The notes under the pieces: model-generated
Seen by the model: the letters and a program-made list of their open reading frames with translations, nothing else
Told to the model about the DNA's origin: nothing
The model's database searches: none
In this document: positions 1 through 6,715 of the stretch, one piece after another
Position numbering within the stretch: the stretch's first letter is position 1
How the letters are laid out: the number at the start of each line of letters is the position of its first letter
Translations under genes and position numbers: made by a program
Virus record (IMG/VR): IMGVR_UViG_3300036860_000505
Location: 1-44,962 of that record
From: a virus
DNA: 44,962 nt
Reading direction: 5' to 3' (one strand)

Positions 1-165
1 GGCGGCGTCCCCGGCGGCGGCCCCGGCGGCGGCCCAGGCGGCGGCCCCGGCGGCGGCCCCGGCGGCGTCCCCGGCGGCGGCCCCGGCGGCGTCCCAGGCG
101 GCGGCCCCGGCGGCGTCCCCGGCGGCGTCCCCGGCGGCGTCCCCGGCGGCGTCCCCGGCGGCGGT
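1..165. repeat. 12-bp tandem repeat array (left end)
   Basis: Thirteen consecutive 12-bp units, GGCGGCGTCCCC or GGCGGCGGCCCC/A, fill positions 1-156 and are followed by ggcggcggt. On the minus strand each unit encodes G-D-A-A, G-A-A-A, W-D-A-A or W-A-A-A. The same repeat type fills the right end of the window. True copy number may be collapsed in the assembly. Confidence 0.95.
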
Positions 166-588
166 GCTCGCCTTCCTGGCCGTCTTGAGCGCCGGCAGCA
201 GCGCATCCGAGGACGCACCGTCCACCAGGGGCTCGCCCCGCTCCAGCGCCGCCGCTTCCTGCTCCAGGCCAGCCAGCCGCATGAACGCCGGGGCGCAGAC
301 CCGGGCGAGCCAGTCGGTCAGCAGCCACGCGCGGGCCTCGTCGTGGCCGTCGCCGGCGGTGCCCACCATGAGCGGGATGTAGGGGCGCAGCCGCTGGCGG
401 GTGGTGTCGTCCAGGGCGTCGTTCCACGCGCGGCCGAACACGCCGAGGACGGGGGAGACGCAGGTCGGGTGGTCGGTGAACGGCTCGGCGGCGAAGTAGC
501 TGACGGCTTCCAGGAAGCAGGCGCCCTGTTCCCAGGAGTCGTGGGCGCCGTGGGCGAGGGTGAGGGTGTCGAGGTCGAGATGGTTCAC
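1..588 (-). CDS. Tetrapeptide-repeat protein, N-terminal part (gene split by window edge)
   Basis: Starts at GTG 588 behind an AAGGAG site and reads MNHLDLDTLTLAHGAHDS, giving 196 codons that run off the window edge. Residues 1 to about 140 form a globular acidic domain with conserved-looking patches (WEQGACFLEAVSYFAAEP, HPTCVSPVLGVF, LVDGASSDALLPALKTARK). After that the protein becomes (A-A-G-D/A)n, encoded by 13 copies of a 12-bp repeat. From memory, this matches a widespread uncharacterised actinobacterial and phage family with an Ala-rich repeat tail and a conserved C-terminus. The missing C-terminus is at 44794-44961. Function is unknown. It lies in the early operon just upstream of the RecT-like gene. 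Confidence 0.8.
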   Translation of the reverse strand, partial: MNHLDLDTLTLAHGAHDSWEQGACFLEAVSYFAAEPFTDHPTCVSPVLGVFGRAWNDALDDTTRQRLRPYIPLMVGTAGDGHDEARAWLLTDWLARVCAPAFMRLAGLEQEAAALERGEPLVDGASSDALLPALKTARKASTAAGDAAGDAAGDAAGDAAGAAAWDAAGAAAGDAAGAAAGAAAWAAAGAAAGDAA

Positions 589-601
589 AGTGGTGCTCCT
601 T

Positions 602-994
602 TCAGACGGCGGGCAGGGTCTCGGCGGCCCGCTGCAAGCGTGGGGTGGCTTCGCGGTCGTGCATCAGCATCCAGACCGCGGCGGCGGCCAGGCCGTGGCT
701 GCAGGCGTCGCCGTCGCGCTGGTGGTCGTGCACGCCGCCGCGGGAGCATGCTGCCGCCCATGGCTGCCGGCCAGGCGCGAGCCAGACGGTGTAGGGGTGG
801 CGCGGGTCGGTATCGCCGCGGACGGTGAAGACCTTGTAGCTGGCGGTCGACTCGTCGGGGCGGTAGATCACCCGGGGGATTCCCTCGACCTTGGTGCTGG
901 CCAGACGGGCGGCTTTCCTCAGCAGGAATTCGGTGTGGACCTTCTCTTCGGACAGGTCGATAAAGTCGCCGAGGTTCGGCCGCCAGCGCCTCAC
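602..994 (-). CDS. Hypothetical protein with SWIM-like Cys/His cluster
   Basis: 130 aa from a GTG at 994 whose GTGA overlaps the stop of the upstream WhiB-like gene, so the two are probably translationally coupled. The body is a basic and acidic alpha/beta-type sequence (VRRWRPNLGDFIDLSEEK, YRPDESTASYKVFTV). Near residues 80-100 there is a Cys/His cluster, PWAAACSRGG then DACSHGLAAAAV, which resembles the second half of a SWIM zinc finger (CxH). The first CxC is incomplete, so the domain call is tentative. No function can be assigned. Confidence 0.6.
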   Translation of the reverse strand: MRRWRPNLGDFIDLSEEKVHTEFLLRKAARLASTKVEGIPRVIYRPDESTASYKVFTVRGDTDPRHPYTVWLAPGRQPWAAACSRGGVHDHQRDGDACSHGLAAAAVWMLMHDREATPRLQRAAETLPAV

Positions 995-1356
995 GACGAC
1001 CCCCTGCGGGTGCGGCTCGACGGCCACCGGCCGGTGATGGCGGCGCGGTCGGCCTCGTCGAGGCCGCCCCAGATGCCGCTGGGCAGGTTGTCGACCGCCC
1101 AGTCGCGGCATTCCTCCAGGACCGGGCACGCCGGCCGGCCCGGGCCGCCGGTGCACAGCGCCTTGGCGGCGTCGACCCGCCGCTGGTGGTCGCGGCGGGC
1201 CCGGTCGGACTGCGCCTGCCCGCCGACCGGGAAGAACGTCTCCGGGTCGACGTCGTGGCAGGGCAGCCGGCCGCTGGCGCGGGCGAAGAACGGCACCAGC
1301 GCGCGGGCGAGGTGGCGGGTGCTCGCCACGGTCATCGGCAGCGGGCCGAGGTCCAC
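991..1356 (-). CDS. WhiB-like Fe-S regulator with expanded Cys spacing
   Basis: 121 aa from GTG 1356, which overlaps the upstream TAG by one base. WhiB-like proteins are actinobacterial 4Fe-4S transcription factors that bind sigma factor. Candidate cluster ligands are C33, C68, C77 and C83, followed by the family's G-[VI]-W-G-G turn (SGIWGGL, residues 93-99). FFPV at residues 41-44 also matches the family. The odd point is that the central pair is C-x8-C instead of the usual C-x2-C, through an inserted TGGPGRPA. It lies in the early leftward operon, so it may reprogramme host or phage transcription early. An inner ATG (MTVAS) is an alternative start. Confidence 0.85.
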   Translation of the reverse strand: MDLGPLPMTVASTRHLARALVPFFARASGRLPCHDVDPETFFPVGGQAQSDRARRDHQRRVDAAKALCTGGPGRPACPVLEECRDWAVDNLPSGIWGGLDEADRAAITGRWPSSRTRRGSS

Positions 1357-1718
1357 TACGACCGCCCCCCGCCGCGGTCGCGCTGCTGCCGTGCCACCGC
1401 GGCGGCGTCGCCCAGGCGAGCGTTGGTGAGGTCGCGGATGATCCATTCCGCCTCCGCGAGCTGGATTTCGAGGCGGGTGGCGTAGTCGCGGTACTGGGCA
1501 AGGTCCTTGCCGAGTTGCAGGACCTCGTCGAGCAGGCCACGGACCGTGGGCGGGTCGAAGTAGGCGATCCAGTCGGCGTCAGCGTCCCGGACGGCGGTGG
1601 CGATCTCCGGGAAGGCGGCATCGTCCAGACCGCGAACGACCCCGAACGCGGCTTCCCAGCGGCAGTCGCTCACATACTTGCCGAGCTTGTTGACGGCTGC
1701 CGGGTCGACGGGGCTCAT
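1356..1718 (-). CDS. Hypothetical early protein, helical
   Basis: 120 aa from ATG 1718, overlapping the upstream stop as ATGA. Sequence features are an N-terminal stretch with tryptophans (DCRWEAAFGVV, DADWIAYFDPPTV) and a long charged, probably coiled helix near residues 68-110 (LDEVLQLGKDLAQYRDYATR and onward). No recognisable catalytic motif. The gene sits in a run of coupled small genes ending at the WhiB-like gene. Function unknown. Confidence 0.7.
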   Translation of the reverse strand: MSPVDPAAVNKLGKYVSDCRWEAAFGVVRGLDDAAFPEIATAVRDADADWIAYFDPPTVRGLLDEVLQLGKDLAQYRDYATRLEIQLAEAEWIIRDLTNARLGDAAAVARQQRDRGGGRS

Positions 1719-2038
1719 GGGGCGCGCCTGCCCGTCTCGGCCAGCCCGCACCAGCGTCGGGACAGCCGCCCCGACGCGAGCTCCTGGAGGTGCCGGACGG
1801 GATGCGCCCAGCCGCCGCGAACACGGACGAACCCGCGGCGGTAGCGCCGCGGCGGGGCGACGTCGTCGGTGAGGACGTAGGAGACCCCGACCACGCGGCC
1901 GCACAGTGGGCAGAGGATCCGCTCAGGCCAGTACAGGTCAGTGGCCGGGGTGCCGCCGAGTGGCTCGCCGAGCGGGCCGGCCAGCACGGCATCGCTGACG
2001 CGGAGGTCGCCCGTCTCCGGCGCCGGGCGGGCGGTCAC
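1715..2038 (-). CDS. Hypothetical protein with CPLC zinc-knuckle-like motif
   Basis: 107 aa, GTG start overlapping the upstream stop (GTGA). The central segment carries LYWPERILCPLCGRVVGV, a CxxC typical of small zinc ribbons, and a late single Cys (RRWCGLAE). The rest is Arg-rich (APPRRYRRGFVRVRGGWAHP). It could be a small nucleic-acid-binding protein, but only the CxxC is directly visible. No functional family recognised. Confidence 0.65.
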   Translation of the reverse strand: MTARPAPETGDLRVSDAVLAGPLGEPLGGTPATDLYWPERILCPLCGRVVGVSYVLTDDVAPPRRYRRGFVRVRGGWAHPVRHLQELASGRLSRRWCGLAETGRRAP

Positions 2039-2784
2039 GCCAGGACCTCGACGACGATCGCGGTGGCGGTCTCCTGGTCGAGCTCGCGGAAGGTGTCGGA
2101 GCGCAGCAGCCGCCACGTCAGCGCCATCGCCGCGGCGGCGCCCTCGACGTAGCCGTCGTAGCGGGCGTCGGCCAGCCGCTCCTCGTCGTCCCGGTAGGGC
2201 GGCGGCGGCGGGGGCGGCGGGTCGGCTGGTGGATCCGGCTCGGCCACCGGGGCACCCCCTTGGGGTTCCCCGGACCCCTCCGGCTCAGGGTCGGGCTCGG
2301 GGTCCGGGGGGCCGGCCGCCGGCGACGCCGTGGTCGCAACCGGGTTCTTGACGCGCATACAGACCAGCGAGCAGTACCGCGACGTCCACCCGGTCTTGCT
2401 GGGCTTGAACGGCTTGGTGCAGGTCGCGCACGGCCGTTGCCGCTCGGCGTCCGAGATGGGCTCGACCCGGCCGAGGTCGCCGTCGAGCGCCGCGGCGATC
2501 TCCGCGGGGCCTGCCGCGGCGCCGACCTGCGCGCGGCGCTGCGCCACCATCTCGGCGCACTCGATCGAGCAGGCCTTGAACCCGGGCCGCGCGGACTTGT
2601 GGCAGGTGGGGTTCTCACATGGCGGCTCGGCGGGCTGCAGGACCGTGACGCCGGCGGCGCGCTCGCACCGCTCCGAGCAGAACCGCTCCCCCGGCCGCTT
2701 GGGGACGAACACGGTGGCGCAGCGGGGGCCGTCGCAGAGCTTCTCGCGGCTGGCGATGAACCGGTCGGCGGCCTGGGCGGTCAT
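2035..2784 (-). CDS. Cys-rich multi-zinc-finger protein with proline-rich linker
   Basis: 249 aa from ATG 2784 (ATGA overlap upstream, GTGA overlap downstream). At least three Cys clusters are visible: CDGPRCATVF..FCSERCERAA (residues 17-42), CENPTCH..ACSIECAEM (about 55-75) and CATCTKPF..RYCSLVCMRV (about 118-145). All look like treble-clef or FCS-type zinc knuckles. A Pro/Glu-rich linker with eight consecutive prolines follows, then a helical C-terminus (ADARYDGYVEGAAAAMALTW). Such proteins usually bind nucleic acid or other proteins; the role here is unknown. It is the largest gene in this part of the early operon. Confidence 0.75.
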   Translation of the reverse strand: MTAQAADRFIASREKLCDGPRCATVFVPKRPGERFCSERCERAAGVTVLQPAEPPCENPTCHKSARPGFKACSIECAEMVAQRRAQVGAAAGPAEIAAALDGDLGRVEPISDAERQRPCATCTKPFKPSKTGWTSRYCSLVCMRVKNPVATTASPAAGPPDPEPDPEPEGSGEPQGGAPVAEPDPPADPPPPPPPPYRDDEERLADARYDGYVEGAAAAMALTWRLLRSDTFRELDQETATAIVVEVLA

Positions 2785-3011
2785 CCGGTCACCGCCGCGA
2801 CCGCCTCGACGCCGGCGCGGTGGCCGGCCAGGAACAACCGGGTGACCTCGGCGTCGCCGAACGTCTCGCCGCAGCCGCACTCGCGGCAGCCGGCCCGGTA
2901 GCGGCCGTCGCCGAGCGGCTGCACCCAGACGGGACCGTGCGGGTCGGGGCGGGGCGTGGTGGCGGCCAGCAGCCCGTGCAGCCACCGCAGCGGCCACGCC
3001 AGCGCACTCAT
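2781..3011 (-). CDS. Small zinc-finger-like protein
   Basis: 76 aa from ATG 3011, coupled by ATGA overlaps on both sides. The N-terminus is amphipathic (MSALAWPLRWLHGLLAAT). The second half carries CRECGCGETF and then HRAG, a C-x2-C-x-C...H pattern that could bind one zinc. The sequence around it (GDAEVTRLFLAGHRAGVEA) resembles small phage or plasmid zinc-binding proteins of unknown role. Confidence 0.65.
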   Translation of the reverse strand: MSALAWPLRWLHGLLAATTPRPDPHGPVWVQPLGDGRYRAGCRECGCGETFGDAEVTRLFLAGHRAGVEAVAAVTG

Positions 3012-3436
3012 GGTGCATCATCCCAGGCCCGGACCGCCCGGGCGGTCAGGGCGTTCTCCGCCTGGGCCAGCTCCAGCCGCGCCTGCTGGACGACGACCGC
3101 CAGGGCCAGCAGGTCCTTGGCGAGCGCCCGCGCGTCGGCGAGCTCGGGCAGCCGGCCCCCGCCGGTGCCGACGTAGCGGCCGCCGGGGAGGTGCACGGTG
3201 ACCCGCCACCCGGCCGGGCCGTCGGCCGGGATGCTGGGGGCGGCGAGGTCGTCGGGGGGGAGCCACTCGCAGACGACGTCGACGTCAGTGGCGGGGTCGC
3301 GGAGCAGCAGCCGGGTGACCTGCTCGACGACGTCGACGTCGGGCAGGACGAAGGCGACCTCGGCGTCGCTGGCTCGCTGCCCGGCGTCCTCCGCGTCGAC
3401 CGAGGTCAGAGGGGCACCGTCACGGTCGGTCCTCAC
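3008..3436 (-). CDS. Hypothetical early protein
   Basis: 142 aa starting at GTG 3436, which overlaps the upstream stop. The middle looks like a small beta-rich domain (EVAFVLPDVDVVEQVTRLLL, GWRVTVHLPGGRYVGTGGG) and the last 50 residues form a predicted helix rich in Ala, Leu and Gln. No motif recognised. It is embedded in the coupled early operon. Confidence 0.7.
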   Translation of the reverse strand: MRTDRDGAPLTSVDAEDAGQRASDAEVAFVLPDVDVVEQVTRLLLRDPATDVDVVCEWLPPDDLAAPSIPADGPAGWRVTVHLPGGRYVGTGGGRLPELADARALAKDLLALAVVVQQARLELAQAENALTARAVRAWDDAP

Positions 3437-3747
3437 GATCCGCCTCCATTGCGTCCCTGCGCCTGGAGGACCTCGCCGGCGAGCTGGTAGGGGTCGAGGC
3501 GGCCGACCGGCTGCGCGGCCGCGATGGTCTGTTCGACCGCGGCCAGCACCAGATGGGCGTCGCGGTCGGTGGCGCCGAGGTCGCGGGCGGCGGTGAGGTA
3601 GGCGGCCAGGCGCTGCTGGGCGCGGCCGGTGGGGATGCGGGCCAGCACGGCGAGGAACTGCTGCGGTGTGATGCCGAGGCCGGCGAGGCGGCGGCCGGCG
3701 CCGCCCTCGGTGGGTGGGCGCTGGGTCGAAGTGGGTGCCTTGGGCAT
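3433..3747 (-). CDS. Hypothetical early protein
   Basis: 104 aa from ATG 3747 behind GGGGGAG. Predicted all-helical (ITPQQFLAVLARIP, RAQQRLAAYLTAARDLGAT, DAHLVLAAVEQTIAAAQPV). No catalytic motif. It starts a new translational unit after a 61-bp gap that contains an inverted repeat, so the operon may be attenuated or processed just upstream. Confidence 0.7.
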   Translation of the reverse strand: MPKAPTSTQRPPTEGGAGRRLAGLGITPQQFLAVLARIPTGRAQQRLAAYLTAARDLGATDRDAHLVLAAVEQTIAAAQPVGRLDPYQLAGEVLQAQGRNGGGS

Positions 3748-3767
3748 ATACTCCCCCTAGTGTCGTG

Positions 3768-3810
3768 GCGCCGCCTGTCCGCTCCCGTGGTCTGGCGGCG
3801 CTTCGGTTTT
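3768..3810 (+). terminator. 8-bp GC stem with downstream T-rich run
   Basis: GCGCCGCC (3768-3775) pairs perfectly with GGCGGCGC (3794-3801) around an 18-nt loop. On the plus strand it is followed by TTCGGTTTT. No plus-strand gene reads into it, so it may act as an mRNA structure in the leftward early transcript, or as a weak terminator facing antisense transcription. Function is inferred only from base pairing. Confidence 0.35.
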
Positions 3811-3967
3811 ACGGACCGGTTGTGTGCTTGTGCACCTCCCTCATGCGGTAGCGGCCCCGCAGCGTGGCGGCTCCGCCCCTGGCCAGCTCAACGGCGAGCT
3901 TGCCGAGCGCCCACCCGCACACCGCCGCGGCGGCGACCTGGACGAACCACTGCTGGGTCGAGGTCAT
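3809..3967 (-). CDS. Small protein, possible membrane anchor
   Basis: 52 aa from ATG 3967 (ATGA overlap with the upstream gene). Reads MTSTQQWFVQVAAAAVCGWA then a basic C-terminus (RGRYRMREVHKHTTGP). Residues 7-30 are moderately hydrophobic and could be one membrane segment. It is the last of three tiny coupled genes after the Cro-like regulator. Confidence 0.55.
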   Translation of the reverse strand: MTSTQQWFVQVAAAAVCGWALGKLAVELARGGAATLRGRYRMREVHKHTTGP

Positions 3968-4125
3968 CGGCCACCGACCAGCATCGCCACCACGAACAGC
4001 ACCCCGACCGCCAGGCCGAACAGCGCGGCCTTCCACGCCTGCCACTGCGCGTTCAGGTCGGCCAGGACCCGCAGGTAGGCATCCGACGGTGCCGTGGGAC
4101 GCTGGGTGGGCGGGGTGGTCGCCAT
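3964..4125 (-). CDS. Small single-span membrane protein
   Basis: 53 aa from ATG 4125, overlapping the stop of the upstream 30-aa gene (TGATG). The N-terminus is polar (MATTPPTQRPTAPSDAYLRV) and the C-terminal third is a clear transmembrane segment (WKAALFGLAVGVLFVVAMLV). Short early phage membrane proteins of this kind are often superinfection-exclusion or host-takeover factors; that is inference only. Confidence 0.6.
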   Translation of the reverse strand: MATTPPTQRPTAPSDAYLRVLADLNAQWQAWKAALFGLAVGVLFVVAMLVGGR

Positions 4126-4217
4126 CAGAAGTCCCTCTGGTTGAGCCAGTCGGCCACCAGCACGCCGACGACGACCGCGACGGTGGCGAGCAGCAGGGCC
4201 ACGGCGAGGGCGCCCAT
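4125..4217 (-). CDS. Tiny single-span membrane protein
   Basis: 30 aa from ATG 4217, overlapping the stop of the XRE gene. Almost the whole peptide is one hydrophobic helix (MGALAVALLLATVAVVVGVL) with a charged end (ADWLNQRDF). Tight coupling on both sides supports translation despite its size. Confidence 0.55.
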   Translation of the reverse strand: MGALAVALLLATVAVVVGVLVADWLNQRDF

Positions 4218-4489
4218 CAGCCGGCCACCTTGCTCGGCATCTGCTCGGCCGCCTCGCCGTTCTCCACCCCGATCAGGTAGCCGACGGTGACCTGCCTTGC
4301 CAGCCTGCGGGTGAACGCTCCGGCCAGGCCGATCACGGTAGAGATGGGCGGATCGGTGACCTTCCCGTTCTCGATGCGGCTGACCACCTCCGGCCGGACG
4401 CCGGCGTCCTTCGCCAGCTCGTACTGGGTGATGCCCGCTTCGTGGCGGAGCCGATGCAGTCGCTCGGCGAGGGGGTGGTCACTGAGCAC
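4217..4489 (-). CDS. XRE/Cro-family HTH regulator (Cro candidate)
   Basis: 90 aa from ATG 4489. Residues 7-60 are a classic Cro/C1-type helix-turn-helix: LHRLRHEAGITQYELAKDAG, VRPEVVSRIENGK, then PPISTVIGLAGAF. It is the first gene of the leftward early operon and is divergent from the repressor candidate at 4643. A sigma-A-like promoter (TTGACA at 4551-4546) and an inverted repeat lie between them, so it most likely plays the Cro/antirepressor role of a lysis-lysogeny switch. Which of the two proteins maintains lysogeny cannot be decided from sequence. Confidence 0.85.
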   Translation of the reverse strand: MLSDHPLAERLHRLRHEAGITQYELAKDAGVRPEVVSRIENGKVTDPPISTVIGLAGAFTRRLARQVTVGYLIGVENGEAAEQMPSKVAG

Positions 4490-4521
4490 CGTTGCTTGCC
4501 TCCAGTCATGGTCAGGCGAGG

Positions 4522-4551
4522 AAGATATGTTCGCTCACGCCAGCCTGTCAA
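4522..4551 (-). promoter_or_regulatory. Leftward early promoter (sigma-A-like)
   Basis: Reading leftward, a perfect TTGACA (4551-4546) is followed after 18 bases by TATCTT (4527-4522), or after 16 by CATATC. Predicted start is about 25-30 bases upstream of the XRE gene's ATG. This is a consensus-quality promoter in a very GC-rich genome. Confidence 0.65.
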
Positions 4552-4561
4552 TACCCGACAG
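4545..4561. promoter_or_regulatory. Switch operator candidate
   Basis: Perfect inverted repeat CTGTC-N7-GACAG. It overlaps the -35 box of the leftward promoter and ends 3 bases before the -35 of the rightward one, where one repressor could control both directions. Confidence 0.55.
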
Positions 4562-4563
4562 TC

Positions 4564-4592
4564 TTGCACAGCCATGCGCCACTCGCTAGACT
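4564..4592 (+). promoter_or_regulatory. Rightward repressor/integrase promoter
   Basis: TTGCAC (4564-4569), a 17-base spacer, then TAGACT (4587-4592). Spacing and boxes fit an actinobacterial housekeeping promoter. The next gene starts at 4643 behind AAGGAAGG (4623-4630). Confidence 0.6.
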
Positions 4593-4642
4593 CAGCCCGC
4601 AAGCTCTGGCGAACCGTCACGCAAGGAAGGCGGGCCACCAAC

Positions 4643-5080
4643 ATGGGCAGGGAAGAGTTCGGCCAACTGGCCGAGCGGAGCCGGAAGGGGCTCCGCTACA
4701 CCCGGGGCTTCGTCGCCACCAGGCTGGTCATGGCCTCAGGTGGGGACTACTTCGACACGACCAGCATCCGCAATATCGAGGAAGGCAAGCGGGAAATCAC
4801 CGACGAGCTGTATGAGTGGCTGATCGGCATCCTCGGCCTGGACCGCGACGAGGCGCACGCGGCCCTCTGGGGGCTGCCCGAGGGCATCACCCTGGAGGAC
4901 ATCCGCGAGCTGCGGAGGACCGCCTCGGAACGACGTGCGGCCCGCCAGAAGGCGGCGACCCGGGCCGCAACGCCTGAGGGGGCTGCCGCCTCCGCACCTG
5001 GTGCTTCTTCTGACCTGGGCAAAGCGTCTGAACTGTACCTAACGATTTCCCCTGCAACGGCCGAACCCGAGGCCGCGTGA
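4643..5080 (+). CDS. HTH repressor candidate (immunity repressor)
   Basis: 145 aa from ATG 4643; upstream in-frame ATGs were rejected because they lie in the divergent promoter and the AAGGAAGG site fits 4643. Residues 5-65 look like an XRE-type DNA-binding domain with an insertion (LAERSRKGLRYTRGFVATRL, FDTTSIRNIEEGKREITDEL). A helical arm (LEDIRELRRTASERRAARQK) and a low-complexity Ala-rich tail follow. It lies between the switch operator and the integrase, overlapping the integrase start by GTGA, which is the usual place for a phage repressor. No peptidase (LexA/CI) domain is visible. Confidence 0.7.
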   Translation: MGREEFGQLAERSRKGLRYTRGFVATRLVMASGGDYFDTTSIRNIEEGKREITDELYEWLIGILGLDRDEAHAALWGLPEGITLEDIRELRRTASERRAARQKAATRAATPEGAAASAPGASSDLGKASELYLTISPATAEPEAA

Positions 5081-6195
5081 CCGCGTTGACCAGGGGCGAT
5101 CCCGCAATTGCGGCCGCACTTGCGGCGGTTCGGGTGTCTCGGCCGGAGGTACATCGCTCGGCGGTAGCGTCCGCTGCGGCGGATGTGCCAAATTCGGCTG
5201 CTGACGGCATGTCCGGCCGGGATGCGGGGAATGGCGGCGGCATGCTCGGCTTCCCGGCGCTGTGGGGCGCCTACCGGGAGTGGGCGCTGCTGTCCGGCGT
5301 CGACGCGGTCACCGTCGATCAGTACCGCTTCGCCGCTTGGGCGTTCTGCTCGCCGGAGGGCGGCTACCTCGCCCGGCTGCACCGCCCCAAGCCCTGGCAC
5401 AAGGCCACCGCCGACGACGCGCGCCGCTGGCTGGACCGCGAGGCCCTGGCCGGCCCGCGCCGCGGGCAGCCCCTGTCGGCCCGGACCCGCCGGAACTACA
5501 TCACCGCGCTGCGGGTGTTGTACGCCTACGCCTACGCCACCGGTGTGCTACGCCGCGACCCGATGGCGCTGCTGCGCCACCCACGGGTCCGCGACGGCGC
5601 CCCGCGGAGCCTTGAGCCCGACCAGCTCCGCTCGGTGCTGCTGGCCGCTGAGCCCGACGACCGGCTGGCGCTGCTGTGCGACCTCGGCTATTTCGGCTGC
5701 CTGCGGTGCATCGAGATGGCCCGGCTGCGGCTAGAAGATTTCTATCGCTCGCCCCGCCCGGGCCGGCTGCACGTGGTCGGCAAGGGCGGATGGGAGCGGT
5801 GGGTGCCGATCCACCAGGCGCTACGGGAGACAATCGAGCGCTACCTGCTCCATCGGCGGCTGCTGCCGGGCGCGCCGCTGGTGGAGAACCGCCGGTTCCC
5901 CGGCGAGCCGCTGTCGGCGGCGGCGGTCAGCCGGTTGATCGCCGATCTGATGCACCAGGTCGACGTCCCCGATGGTCTCGGCGGGATGCGGAAACTCGAC
6001 GAGAGCGCGCATGCGCTGCGCCACACGGGCGCCACCGCAGCGCTCACCGCCGCTGAGGGCGCCAACCTCGAGGAAGTCCGGGAGCTGCTCGGCCACCACT
6101 CCGACCAGCCGACCCGCCGCTACGTCTCCGGCTATGCGTGGCAGGTCGCCAGCCGGGCAGTCGCGCTCATCCCCGACCCGCTCAGGAGGTCCTGA
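5077..6195 (+). CDS. int: Tyrosine site-specific integrase
   Basis: 372 aa from GTG 5077 (GTGA overlap with the repressor gene). Catalyses attP x attB recombination through a covalent phosphotyrosine. An N-terminal core-binding (SAM-like) domain covers about residues 60-165. The catalytic domain carries R210 (GCLRCIEMARL), K236 (VVGKGGWERW), H312-x2-R315 (HALRHTGAT), H340 (ELLGHHSD) and the nucleophile Y349 (TRRYVS). All expected residues are present, so the enzyme should be active. The first 50 residues are low-complexity and may be a translational lead-in. Expression appears coupled to the repressor candidate, and the Xis candidate follows 2 bases later. Confidence 0.95.
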   Translation: MTALTRGDPAIAAALAAVRVSRPEVHRSAVASAAADVPNSAADGMSGRDAGNGGGMLGFPALWGAYREWALLSGVDAVTVDQYRFAAWAFCSPEGGYLARLHRPKPWHKATADDARRWLDREALAGPRRGQPLSARTRRNYITALRVLYAYAYATGVLRRDPMALLRHPRVRDGAPRSLEPDQLRSVLLAAEPDDRLALLCDLGYFGCLRCIEMARLRLEDFYRSPRPGRLHVVGKGGWERWVPIHQALRETIERYLLHRRLLPGAPLVENRRFPGEPLSAAAVSRLIADLMHQVDVPDGLGGMRKLDESAHALRHTGATAALTAAEGANLEEVRELLGHHSDQPTRRYVSGYAWQVASRAVALIPDPLRRS

Positions 6196-6197
6196 CC

Positions 6198-6419
6198 ATG
6201 CCACCGCACCCGTACAACGTCGCCGAGGGCTACCTGCGCACCGGCGAAGTCGCCGAGATCCTGTACGTCTCGCCCAAGACGGTCTCCCGCTGGGCCAAGG
6301 AGGGCCGACTGCCGTTCCTCAAGACGCTCGGCGGGCACCGCCGCTACCCGGAGGGCAAGATCCGCGAACTCGCGGCCGACCTCACCGTCGCGGCGACCTC
6401 CGGGCCGGTGACCCGGTGA
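6198..6419 (+). CDS. xis: BldC-like MerR-type HTH protein (excisionase candidate)
   Basis: 73 aa from ATG 6198 behind AGGAGG (6184-6189). Residues 14-50 read LRTGEVAEILYVSPKTVSRW then AKEGRLPFLKTLGGHRRY, the winged HTH shared by BldC and phage Xis/AlpA-like proteins. No effector-binding domain follows. Its position right after the integrase makes a recombination directionality factor the best guess, but small BldC-like transcription factors look identical at this level. Confidence 0.8.
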   Translation: MPPHPYNVAEGYLRTGEVAEILYVSPKTVSRWAKEGRLPFLKTLGGHRRYPEGKIRELAADLTVAATSGPVTR

Positions 6420-6715
6420 CCGGGCCCGAACTGGACCTGCTGGAGCACGGCAACCGCGGCCAGCCCGACTGCTTCGACCCCGGCGGCCGGATCGACATGG
6501 CCATGTCGTGCGAGAACGCGCACCACCGGCAGCACGGGTCGCTGCGGCCGTGGGCCGGCTACATCATCACCGGCAACGCCGACTACGTCAGCGGCCTGGC
6601 GCTGCGGGCCCAGTTCTGGGCCCGCGGCATCTACCGTGCGGGCTACTGCTACGAACGCTACTACCAGCTTGTCAGCGTTGAGCCCCGCACCACCGTTTGG
6701 AGGTCGGCCCGGTGA
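6416..6715 (+). CDS. Hypothetical accessory protein
   Basis: 99 aa from GTG 6416, overlapping the previous stop as GTGA. Aromatic-rich C-terminal half (WARGIYRAGYCYERYYQLVS) and a His/Cys patch (SCENAHHRQHGSLRPWAGYI). No family recognised. Confidence 0.65.
   Translation: MTGPELDLLEHGNRGQPDCFDPGGRIDMAMSCENAHHRQHGSLRPWAGYIITGNADYVSGLALRAQFWARGIYRAGYCYERYYQLVSVEPRTTVWRSAR

Noticed and set aside
1-165. Possible CRISPR or VNTR-type regulatory array at the left end
   Set aside because: Units are contiguous with no spacers and keep a reading frame as part of a protein gene.
4442-4642. Extended N-terminus for the repressor candidate
   Set aside because: The extra 67 codons cross the divergent promoter and the start of the XRE gene; ATG 4643 has a proper AAGGAAGG site.
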